In this document: one piece after another, positions 1 through 6,766 of the stretch
How positions within the stretch are numbered: the first letter of the stretch is position 1
How the letters are laid out: every line of letters starts with the position of its first letter
Assembly (NCBI GenBank): GCA_030040115.1
Contig: JASHUH010000390.1
Span: 1 to 8,234, forward strand
Length of the DNA stretch: 8,234 bases
Direction: 5' to 3'
Origin: Acidobacteriaceae bacterium
GTDB taxonomy: Bacteria > Acidobacteriota > Terriglobia > Terriglobales > Acidobacteriaceae
Notes under the pieces: model-generated
Seen by the model: only the letters and a program-made list of their open reading frames with translations
Databases searched by the model: none
Told to the model about the DNA's origin: nothing
Program-made: the position numbers and the translations under genes

Positions 1-10
1 AGGCGGCGTG

Positions 11-48
11 GCTGAGGGCGAAGTGAAAGACAGCTTTCAGCCCTCAGC
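11..48 (+). terminator. Strong bulged hairpin upstream of ilvD, possible terminator of a preceding gene
   Basis: Bases 11-19 (GCTGAGGGC) are perfectly complementary to 40-48. Inside this, 24-29 (TGAAAG) pairs perfectly with 34-39 (CTTTCA) around the tetraloop ACAG. The result is a 15-bp stem with one 4-nt bulge at 20-23. The bases after it (49-63) contain two short T runs but no uninterrupted U tract. It may end transcription of a gene lying left of the window. The right side of the stem is built from the same AGCT-type heptads as the repeat block at 29-63, so it may instead be a by-product of that repeat or compete with its long-range pairing. Confidence 0.4.
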
Positions 49-63
49 TATCAGCTTTTAGCT
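29..63 (-). repeat. Five tandem heptads, reverse orientation (left arm, ilvD upstream region)
   Basis: Five 7-bp units end in AGCT or AGCC on the plus strand (consensus NYYAGCY, the reverse complement of RGCTRRN). Examples are TTCAGCC at 36-42 and ATCAGCT at 50-56. The block is complementary, unit by unit, to the forward block at 159-193, across a 95-nt spacer. It overlaps the local hairpin at 11-48. Confidence 0.75.
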
Positions 64-158
64 CAGCCTTCTTAGACGATCGGCTTCGACAAGTATCGGA
101 ACCAACAAGCGATTTCATACTTTCTCTATGATTCACGGCGATAACGGCAGCATGAAGA

Positions 159-190
159 AGCTGGTAGCTGAAAGCTGACGGCTGACAGCT
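159..190 (+). repeat. Tandem heptads, forward orientation (right arm, just before ilvD)
   Basis: Four full 7-bp units of the form RGCTGRN plus a partial AGCT end 18 nt before the ilvD start codon. The units start at 159, 166, 173 and 180. The 12-mer GCTGACGGCTGA at 174-185 recurs exactly at 2008-2019 upstream of ilvB, so the two blocks belong to the same repeat family. Confidence 0.8.
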
Positions 191-208
191 CGGGAACGAC
201 GAGGACTC

Positions 209-1882
209 ATGACGATCGAAGGCAAACGACAGAGCGTTTCATTGACGGAGGGGCCAAGCCGCGCAGCGGCGCGGTCATTTCTGCGCGGGGCGGGATTCTC
301 GAAAGAAGATCTTCATAAGCCGATCATCGGGGTCGCCAATACGTGGTCGGAGATCGGCACTTGCAACATGCACCTGCGCGACATTGCCGAGGCGCTCAAG
401 GAAGGCATTCGCGAAGCCGGCGGCACGCCCATGGAGTTCAACACCATCACCATCCACGACGGCATCACCATGGGTACGCAGGGCATGAAAGCGTCGCTGG
501 TGAGCCGCGAGGTGATTGCCGATTCCATCGAGCTGGAGGCGCGCGGCAACCTGTTCGACGGGTTGGTGGGCATTGGCGGATGCGACAAGAATATGCCGGG
601 CATCATCATGGCGCTGTGCCGGCTGGATATTCCGGGCATGATGTTCTACGGCGGCTCGATTGCGCCGGGCAAGCTGAACGGAGTGGATATTACGATCCAG
701 AACGTCTTCGAGGGCATCGGCTCGTATGCGGCAGGGCGCATCGACGATGCGGGACTGGAGGCGCTGGAAGCGAACGCCTGTCCCGGCGCGGGCGCATGCG
801 GCGGCCAGTTTACGGCCAACACGATGGCCATGAGCGGCGAGATGCTGGGCATATCGCCGCTTGAGCTTTCCGGCGTGCCCGCGACGGCGCCCAACAAGCG
901 CGAGGCAGCGCGCGCGGCCGGGCGCATGGTGATGGACGCGGTGCGCGCCAACCGGAGGCCTTCGCAGATTATCACCCGCAAGTCTCTCGAAAACGCGATT
1001 GCCAGCGTGGCGGCGAGTGGAGGATCGACGAACGCGGTGCTGCACCTGCTGGCCATTGCGCGCGAGATGGGCATTGCGCTGAGCATCGATGACTTCAACC
1101 CTATCTCCGATCGCACGCCGTATATTTGCGACCTGACGCCGGCAGGCAAATACATGGCGTGGCACTACCAGGCCGCGGGTGGGTCACGCCTGCTGGCCAA
1201 GCGCATGATCGACGCCGGCTTTGCCGACGGCTCGGCGCAGACCATCAGCGGGAAGACGCTGGCCGAAGAAGCAGCGCTGGCGAAGGAGACTCCGGGCCAG
1301 GACGTGATTTATACCTTCGAGAAACCGATCAAGCCCAACGGCGGATTGGTGATTCTGAAAGGCAATCTTGCCCCCGAGGGTTGCGTGATGAAGATCGCCG
1401 CGGCCGGGCGCTACGAACATCGCGGGCCGGCGCGGGTCTTCGATTGCGAAGAGGATTGCTTCAAAGTTGTCCAAGCGGGCGGCATTAAGCCCGGAGACGT
1501 GGTGGTGATCCGCTATGAAGGGCCGAAAGGCGGACCGGGCATGCGCGAATTGTTGCAGGTGACGGCGGCCATCAGCTCGAATGCGGAACTGAGCGCGCAT
1601 GTGGCGCTGTTGACCGATGGGCGCTTCAGCGGCGCGACGCGCGGCTTTACCGCCGGGCACGTGGCGCCGGAGGCGTTTGTGGGCGGGCCGATTGCGGCCG
1701 TGCGCGAAGGTGACATGATTCATTTCGATGTAGGCAGGCGCACGCTGAATGTGGAGATCAGCGACGCGGAGATGAAGGCGCGGCTCAAGGACTTTAAGCC
1801 GCCGGCGCTGCGCTGGCCCAAGGGCGTGTTTCGGAAATATGTGGATCGGGTGAGTTCGGCGTCGCAAGGGGCGACGACGTGA
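209..1882 (+). CDS. ilvD: Dihydroxyacid dehydratase
   Basis: IlvD dehydrates 2,3-dihydroxyisovalerate and 2,3-dihydroxy-3-methylvalerate to the 2-keto acid precursors of valine/leucine and isoleucine, in the cytoplasm. The 557-residue protein is colinear with the IlvD/Edd family and has the length of the shorter bacterial and plant-like IlvD forms. Three iron-sulfur cysteines are visible: C52 (in EIGTCNMHL), C125 (in GGCDKNMPG) and C197 (in [12 protein letters not shown]). GGSTN lies at 271-275 and the C-terminal motif [12 protein letters not shown] at 469-480 carries the expected catalytic serine, S474. The ATG at 209 is the only reasonable start: an in-frame stop lies at 176-178 and no alternative start follows it. 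The ribosome site is poor (GAGGA at 201-205, only 3 nt away). It heads the ilvD-B-N-C cluster. The type of cluster ([2Fe-2S] or [4Fe-4S]) cannot be settled by eye. Confidence 0.97.
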   Translation: MTIEGKRQSVSLTEGPSRAAARSFLRGAGFSKEDLHKPIIGVANTWSEIGTCNMHLRDIAEALKEGIREAGGTPMEFNTITIHDGITMGTQGMKASLVSREVIADSIELEARGNLFDGLVGIGGCDKNMPGIIMALCRLDIPGMMFYGGSIAPGKLNGVDITIQNVFEGIGSYAAGRIDDAGLEALEANACPGAGACGGQFTANTMAMSGEMLGISPLELSGVPATAPNKREAARAAGRMVMDAVRANRRPSQIITRKSLENAIASVAASGGSTNAVLHLLAIAREMGIALSIDDFNPISDRTPYICDLTPAGKYMAWHYQAAGGSRLLAKRMIDAGFADGSAQTISGKTLAEEAALAKETPGQDVIYTFEKPIKPNGGLVILKGNLAPEGCVMKIAAAGRYEHRGPARVFDCEEDCFKVVQAGGIKPGDVVVIRYEGPKGGPGMRELLQVTAAISSNAELSAHVALLTDGRFSGATRGFTAGHVAPEAFVGGPIAAVREGDMIHFDVGRRTLNVEISDAEMKARLKDFKPPALRWPKGVFRKYVDRVSSASQGATT

Positions 1883-1890
1883 ATGCAGGT

Positions 1891-1918
1891 ACTAGTTATC
1901 AGCTATCGGTTATCAGTT
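1891..1918 (-). repeat. Four tandem heptads, reverse orientation (left arm, ilvD-ilvB gap)
   Basis: Four 7-bp units start at 1891, 1898, 1905 and 1912: ACTAGTT, ATCAGCT, ATCGGTT and ATCAGTT. They begin 8 nt after the ilvD stop codon. GTTATCAG occurs twice, at 1895-1902 and 1909-1916. Each unit is complementary at six of seven positions, allowing G-U, to the matching unit of the forward block at 2007-2034, across an 88-nt spacer. Confidence 0.7.
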
Positions 1919-2006
1919 GGTTTCCGATAATCAAGCTGAATGGTATTCGATTGAGTTCCAAAGCCGTTCAGGGGTTAAGACGAAACAGCGGACTTAAGTA
2001 AGGAGA

Positions 2007-2034
2007 GGCTGACGGCTGAAAGCTGAAAGCTAGC
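2007..2034 (+). repeat. Four tandem heptads, forward orientation (right arm, just before ilvB)
   Basis: Four 7-bp units of the form RGCTRRN start at 2007, 2014, 2021 and 2028; the last is the variant AGCTAGC. The block ends 17 nt before the ilvB start and directly abuts its ribosome binding site. GCTGAAAGCT occurs twice here (2015-2024, 2022-2031) and once upstream of ilvD (167-176). Confidence 0.8.
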
Positions 2035-2039
2035 TTCTT

Positions 2040-2045
2040 AAGGAG
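2040..2045 (+). promoter_or_regulatory. Ribosome binding site of ilvB
   Basis: AAGGAG lies 6 nt before the ATG at 2052. It is a near-ideal Shine-Dalgarno sequence and fixes the ilvB start, including an N-terminal extension that the family does not require. Confidence 0.85.
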
Positions 2046-2051
2046 CGGCAC

Positions 2052-3863
2052 ATGGCAAGTAAGGGAAACCCAAAGGGACACGCACACGAAGCGAACGGTA
2101 GCGCAGCGGCGCCGGGCGCGAACGCGCACCTGCATCCGCCGGCGCGACTCACCGGCGCGGAGATCCTCTGGGCCACGCTGGTGGGCGAGGGCGTCGACAC
2201 GGTCTTCGGCTATCCGGGCGGGGCGATTCTGCCGGCGTATGACGCGCTGCGCAAGTTTCCCATTCGCCACGTGCTGGTGCGGCACGAGCAGGGGGCGGCG
2301 CACATGGCCGACGGCTACGCGCGCGCATCGGGCAAAGTGGGAGTGGCCATCGCCACCAGCGGGCCGGGCGCGACCAATCTGGTCACCGGCATCGCCACAG
2401 CCATGCTCGACTCGATTCCTATTGTGTGCATCACCGGGAATGTGCCGAGCAAGGTGCTGGGCACCGATGCGTTTCAGGAGGTGGACATCACCGGCGTGAC
2501 GTTGCCGGTGACCAAGCACAATTTCCTGGTGAGCAAGACCGAGGACCTGGCGCAGACGCTGCGGCACGCGTTCCAGATTGCGCGCTCGGGAAGGCCGGGG
2601 CCGGTGCTGGTGGATATCACGAAGGACGCGCAGCAGGGCTCGGCGGTGTTCGATTTTGAAGTGGCCAAGCCGCGGCCTTATCGGCCCCACCCGATGCTGC
2701 GCGTGGAAGAATCGGGTTTAGCGCAGGCGGCGGAGCTGATTCGCAATGCTAAGCGTCCGGTGATCCTGGCCGGGCACGGGGTGATGGAATCGGGGGCCAT
2801 GGAGCAGGTGCGCGCGCTGGCGGAGCGGGCGCAGATCCCGGTGGCCTTGACGCTGCTGGGGCTGGGCGGATTTCCCGCATCGCACCCGCTGAACCTGGGC
2901 ATGATGGGTATGCACGGCGAAGCCTGGGTGAACCACGCCATTCAGGAGGCGGACCTGCTGATCGCCTGCGGCATGCGCTTCGACGATCGCGTGACAGGCA
3001 AGCTGAGCGAATATGCGCTAAAGGCCAGGAAGATCCACATTGAGATCGATCCGGCGGAAATTAACAAAAACGTGAAAGTGGACGTGGCGCTGGTGGGCGA
3101 CCTGCGCGAAGTGCTGGAAGAACTGCTGCCGCGCATTGCGGGCCGCGACGGCTCGGCGTGGCTCAAGACTATTGAGGCCAGCAAAGGCGCGGTGGCGGTG
3201 CGCGACATCAAGAACCTGCCTGACCTGGGGCACCTGTATGCGGCGCACGTGATGCACGACTTGTGGCGCATCGCGGGCAGCGACGCCATCGTGGTCACCG
3301 ATGTGGGCCAGCACCAGATGTGGGAAGCGCAGTACTTCCACCACGGGAAGCCGCGGACGCTGATCACCTCCGGCGGCTTGGGCGCCATGGGTTTTGCGCT
3401 GCCTGCGGCGATCGGGGCCAAGTTCGCCTGCCCTGACAAGGATGTGTGGGTCATTGCCGGGGACGGCGGCTTCCAGATGACGGCGGCGGAACTTTCCACC
3501 ATCGTGCAGGAGAAGCTCAAGATCCATATCGCCATCATCAATAACGGGTATCTGGGCATGATCCGCCAATGGCAGGAGTTCTTTTACGAGCGCAATTACG
3601 AAGCGGCTCCGCTGGTGAGCCCGGATTTTGTGAAGCTGGCCGATGCGCACGGGATTCCGGGCCGCGCAGTGCGTACGCGGGCTGAGGTGGCCCCGGCCGT
3701 GGAGGAAGCGCGGCGCGCGCCGGGAGCGTTTCTGCTGAATTTCCTGGTGGAGAAGGAAGAATCGGTGTACCCGATGATTCCCGCCGGGAGCGCGCTGCAC
3801 GAGATGATTCGCCGGCCCGGCAAGCGGGCGAAAGATCCGCTGGAAGAGCGGGCGGAGGATTGA
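2052..3863 (+). CDS. ilvB: Acetohydroxyacid synthase (acetolactate synthase), large catalytic subunit
   Basis: This subunit condenses two pyruvates to 2-acetolactate, or pyruvate plus 2-oxobutyrate to 2-aceto-2-hydroxybutyrate. It uses thiamine diphosphate, magnesium and FAD. The 603-residue protein has the three-domain layout of the family: N-terminal ThDP domain from about residue 33, central FAD-associated domain about 218-355, and C-terminal ThDP-binding domain about 395-570. Visible residues are FGYPGGAILP at 52-61, catalytic glutamate E79 in RHEQGAAHMADGYA, FDDRVTGK at 310-317, and the ThDP/Mg motif starting GDG at 470-472 and ending NN at 497-498. W507 in GMIRQWQ is the tryptophan whose replacement gives herbicide resistance in other family members. 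Residues 1-31 are an Ala/Gly/His-rich, low-complexity extension supported by the strong ribosome site. The regulatory subunit gene ilvN follows after an unusually long 171-nt gap. Confidence 0.97.
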   Translation: MASKGNPKGHAHEANGSAAAPGANAHLHPPARLTGAEILWATLVGEGVDTVFGYPGGAILPAYDALRKFPIRHVLVRHEQGAAHMADGYARASGKVGVAIATSGPGATNLVTGIATAMLDSIPIVCITGNVPSKVLGTDAFQEVDITGVTLPVTKHNFLVSKTEDLAQTLRHAFQIARSGRPGPVLVDITKDAQQGSAVFDFEVAKPRPYRPHPMLRVEESGLAQAAELIRNAKRPVILAGHGVMESGAMEQVRALAERAQIPVALTLLGLGGFPASHPLNLGMMGMHGEAWVNHAIQEADLLIACGMRFDDRVTGKLSEYALKARKIHIEIDPAEINKNVKVDVALVGDLREVLEELLPRIAGRDGSAWLKTIEASKGAVAVRDIKNLPDLGHLYAAHVMHDLWRIAGSDAIVVTDVGQHQMWEAQYFHHGKPRTLITSGGLGAMGFALPAAIGAKFACPDKDVWVIAGDGGFQMTAAELSTIVQEKLKIHIAIINNGYLGMIRQWQEFFYERNYEAAPLVSPDFVKLADAHGIPGRAVRTRAEVAPAVEEARRAPGAFLLNFLVEKEESVYPMIPAGSALHEMIRRPGKRAKDPLEERAED

Positions 3864-3995
3864 AGACAGTTTCCAACTACTAGCTGCCTTTGGGTAGCGT
3901 GGGCGACGGCGGCATCCCTGCCAGGTTTGCTGGAGAGAATAGCCTTAGACATCACGTTGGCGGACTAAATAGGCGCAAGCACGCCAGCAGTTACA

Positions 3996-4027
3996 GGCTA
4001 GGGGCTAGGAGCTAGAAGCTAGGAGCT
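3996..4027 (+). repeat. Tandem heptads, forward orientation (just before ilvN)
   Basis: Units start at 3996, 4003, 4010 and 4017, with a final partial AGCT at 4024. They read GGCTAGG (twice), AGCTAGA and AGCTAGG, a CTAG-core variant of the heptads before ilvD and ilvB. A single reverse unit, ACTAGCT at 3879-3885, carries the matching CTAG core; it is the only clear remnant of a left arm in this gap. The rest of the gap (3886-3995) shows no gene or strong hairpin, only a weak GGCG/CGCC stem at 3972-3985. Confidence 0.8.
4021..4025 (+). promoter_or_regulatory. Ribosome binding site of ilvN, formed by the heptad repeat
   Basis: AGGAG lies 9 nt before the ATG at 4035. It straddles the junction of the last full heptad (AGCTAGG) and the partial AGCT, so the repeat itself supplies the Shine-Dalgarno sequence. 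Any structure the repeat forms would therefore affect ilvN translation. Confidence 0.7.
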
Positions 4028-4034
4028 TGCTTTT

Positions 4035-4598
4035 ATGCTGCACACATTTGTCGCTTACGTGGAAGATTTACCGGGGGTGCTGACGCGCGTGGCTTCGCTG
4101 TTCCGGCGGCTGAACATCAACATCCACTCGCTGACGGTGGGTCGTAGCGAGCGGCCGGGGTTGTCGCGGCTTACGCTGGTGTGCGAGGCTTCGGGAGAAG
4201 CCGGGCATCGCATCCGCGCCAGCTTGTTTAAGCTGGAGAACGTAGTCGATGTGGACGACATCGCGCAGGCGCCCGCGGTGACGCGCGAGCTGGCGCTCAT
4301 TAAAGTGGCCGCGACGCCGCGGAATCGCGCGCAAATCTTCGACTTGGTGGAGGTGTTCCGCGCCCGCATTGTCGATCTGACCTCGGAGTCCCTGATGATC
4401 GAGATGACCGGCGTGGAGAGCAAGATCGAAGGGCTGATCGAGGTGCTGCGCGAGGACGAAGGACGGATCCTGGAGATTTGCCGCAGCGGCAAAATGACCA
4501 TGCGGCGCGGGCATCACGTGAGCAGCGTGCTGCGCGCCATGGGCGCGGGGGACGCTGAAGAGGCGAGGGAAACCCAGGAGAACGCCGTGGAATCATGA
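4035..4598 (+). CDS. ilvN: Acetohydroxyacid synthase, small regulatory subunit
   Basis: IlvN/IlvH subunits bind the large subunit, raise its activity and give feedback inhibition by valine. The N-terminal ACT domain spans about residues 3-76, with VEDLPGVLTRVASLF at 9-23 and HSLTVGRSE at 31-39. The second, C-terminal small-subunit domain runs about 84-157. Aligned by eye with E. coli IlvH, G14 and N29 are retained; changes at these positions give valine resistance in E. coli, so valine control is expected (inference). At 187 residues it is about 20 longer than many bacterial homologs. The surplus is a Glu/Ala-rich tail from about 168 with no recognisable motif. The start at 4035 matches the usual N-terminus (MLHTFVAYVED). 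Confidence 0.95.
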   Translation: MLHTFVAYVEDLPGVLTRVASLFRRLNINIHSLTVGRSERPGLSRLTLVCEASGEAGHRIRASLFKLENVVDVDDIAQAPAVTRELALIKVAATPRNRAQIFDLVEVFRARIVDLTSESLMIEMTGVESKIEGLIEVLREDEGRILEICRSGKMTMRRGHHVSSVLRAMGAGDAEEARETQENAVES

Positions 4599-4693
4599 GG
4601 GCGAAGTTCGGCGCAATTGCCAATCGCGCGCTGAGCTTCAACAGGGGCTACATGCGCCTTCGGCTTGGGGAAAATATCTCACCGGTTCGATGA

Positions 4694-5755
<1,062 letters not shown>

Positions 5756-5777
5756 ACGTTCTGCGCAATACAAGCAT

Positions 5778-5820
5778 CGGGTCCTAAGAAGCGTGCGTTG
5801 CAGGGCCCGCTTATTATTTG
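5778..5820 (+). terminator. Likely intrinsic terminator after ilvC
   Basis: CGGGTCCT at 5778-5785 pairs with AGGGCCCG at 5802-5809, giving 8 bp with one G-U pair and a 16-nt loop. CTTATTATTTG follows at 5810-5820, a moderately T-rich tail on the plus strand only. The hairpin begins 22 nt after the ilvC stop. It overlaps the end of the convergent minus-strand gene, whose two stop codons lie in the tail. The large loop and interrupted T run make it imperfect. Confidence 0.5.
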
Positions 5821-6257
5821 TCGATGTTTAGGATAGTTGGTTCGGCATCGCTCTGAAAAGGTAAGTTGTACTTTTGGCCGATGGAAAAGCCATCGACGTC
5901 CGTCGGTGGAACGAAGAATTCCTCTGGCCTTTGCGGGTTATAGCGCACTGAGATCTTACGTCCGACGAGAGTTTTCGGCGAACGATCGCCTCCATCATCC
6001 GTGCAAGAAACTCTCAATCTGCCAGAATAGTACTCAATACCTACTCTGTAGGAGAAATCTCCGACCGGGTGTGCAGTTGAGCCGCGCCCCTGATAAGTGA
6101 TTTCGGTGTTGACTGACTGGATTGTGCCCTCGGCCATTGGCCATTGCTCCATCTTGTTCGGGTGTATCTGCTCCCAGACGATCCAAACTACGATGATCGC
6201 CAGTGCACCTACAAAGAAGAGCGCAATCAATCCAACCGTTGGAATTATCGCCAACAT
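5811..6257 (-). CDS. DUF3592-like single-pass membrane protein
   Basis: The 147-residue protein has one strongly hydrophobic segment at about residues 4-28, followed by a soluble domain resembling DUF3592, a family of unknown function. The supporting pattern is W39-P40 with GTI at 44-46, a Y-x(4)-EYY-x-G strand region at 70-79, and VGRKISVRYNPQRPEEFF at 98-115, the typical close of that domain. The start ATG at 6257 has no clear ribosome site, but no other start exists before the upstream in-frame stop. It ends in tandem TAA codons (5814-5816, 5811-5813). Three blocks counted by hand (5821-5880, 5941-6060) hold 84 G or C in 180 bases, about 47%, against about 62% in an ilvC block, so it may have been acquired. 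It lies 58 nt downstream of the antitoxin-like gene and could be co-transcribed with it. Confidence 0.75.
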
Positions 6258-6315
6258 CGTAACAGCGCCGGGTGCCTCGGGGCCACGTTTTTGGGACCTG
6301 GGAGATCAGAGACCA

Positions 6316-6612
6316 TTACCCTGCCTTTCGCGGTTTCCGCTCCGCTGCCAATCGCTCTGCCAGAAATACCTTGAGCAGCGACTGGTAAGGCACATCGCGC
6401 TGGTTGGCGAGGATTTTCAGGTCCTCGATCATCGCGACGGGCAGGCGCACGGAGATGGTGCGCAGCGTCGGCCGCAGATGGGGGAACTTGGTGCGCCTTG
6501 CTTGCGACCAGTCCAAATATCCGGTCGAATCGGCTCCCGGGCCGCTCGAGGACCAGAACTCGAACTCTTCGGCTTCATTCTTGAATTTCGGAATGGATTT
6601 TTCATGCGCCAC
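6316..6612 (-). CDS. CopG/BrnA-type ribbon-helix-helix antitoxin, apparently orphan
   Basis: The 98-residue protein matches the pattern of the CopG_antitoxin family (BrnA-like, COG5304 type). The N-terminal segment has IPKFKNEAEEFEFW at 7-20 and TGYLDWSQARR at 30-40. A ribbon-helix-helix fold follows, with strand RTISVRLP at 51-58, helix 1 about 59-71 and helix 2 about 75-90 (DVPYQSLLKVFLAERL at 73-88). Such proteins bind DNA as dimers, repress their own operon and neutralise a BrnT-type RNase toxin. A toxin gene is normally just upstream, but here the 154 nt up to the end of mgtC hold no coding sequence, and the next gene is DUF3592-like. The start is GTG at 6612, fixed by an in-frame stop at 6622-6624. 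Compared with my recollection of the family, there may be a few extra residues in SSSGPGADST (21-30). Confidence 0.85.
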   Translation of the reverse strand: MAHEKSIPKFKNEAEEFEFWSSSGPGADSTGYLDWSQARRTKFPHLRPTLRTISVRLPVAMIEDLKILANQRDVPYQSLLKVFLAERLAAERKPRKAG

Positions 6613-6618
6613 GATTGA

Positions 6619-6624
6619 ATTTTA
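6619..6624 (-). promoter_or_regulatory. Possible -10 box for the antitoxin gene, implying a leaderless mRNA
   Basis: On the minus strand TAAAAT (one mismatch to TATAAT) ends 6 nt before the GTG at 6612, so transcription would begin at or next to the start codon. This fits the absence of a Shine-Dalgarno sequence. No matching -35 box is seen at 16-18 nt, so the call is weak. Confidence 0.25.
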
Positions 6625-6658
6625 CCGCCGGCGATCGGCTCTTTAGCAGACAGCGAAT

Positions 6659-6672
6659 AGCTGGAAGCTGGT
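6659..6672 (+). repeat. Two isolated heptads of the AGCT family
   Basis: AGCTGGA and AGCTGGT follow each other in the gap between mgtC and the antitoxin gene. They match the forward heptads upstream of ilvD (AGCTGGT also occurs at 159-165). No opposing arm is seen within about 100 nt, so this is a solitary or decayed copy. On the minus strand, the direction of both neighbouring genes, it reads as the reverse form. Confidence 0.5.
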
Positions 6673-6766
6673 TTCCTACCGCGTCTTCGCCACATCCTGC
6701 ACTGTCGCGGCTCGAACAGGGTGATTTCATCTTCCCTTTCTATTTGCTGCGTGACCGACAGCCGCT

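Noticed and set aside
1..15. Tail of an upstream coding region ending at TGA 13-15
   Set aside because: Only four codons would be visible, too few to support a gene.
127..132. TATGAT as a -10 box for ilvD
   Set aside because: One mismatch to consensus, but no -35-like hexamer at 16-18 nt; in this context such a hexamer is easily found by chance.
128..178. 16-codon open frame upstream of ilvD (ATG at 128, stop at 176-178) as an attenuator leader peptide
   Set aside because: It has only one Ile, one Leu and one Val codon, no run of branched-chain codons, no ribosome site, and no terminator/antiterminator pair follows it.
275..1165. Long minus-strand open frames inside ilvD, and similar ones inside ilvB, ilvN and ilvC
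   Set aside because: They are antisense to well-supported genes, rich in Arg, His and Ala as expected of GC-rich shadow frames, and match no family I recognise.
3946..3971. TAGACA and TAAATA upstream of ilvN as a promoter
   Set aside because: The spacing is only 14 nt, too short for a standard sigma-70 type promoter.
29..4027. Heptad arrays as a CRISPR array or as a transposable MITE
   Set aside because: Units are 7 bp with no spacers, so not CRISPR. The cores between opposed arms are unlike each other and no target duplications are seen, so a MITE is not supported.
6613..6766. Toxin gene upstream of the antitoxin
   Set aside because: No minus-strand frame of toxin size or motif fits in the 154 nt between the two genes.
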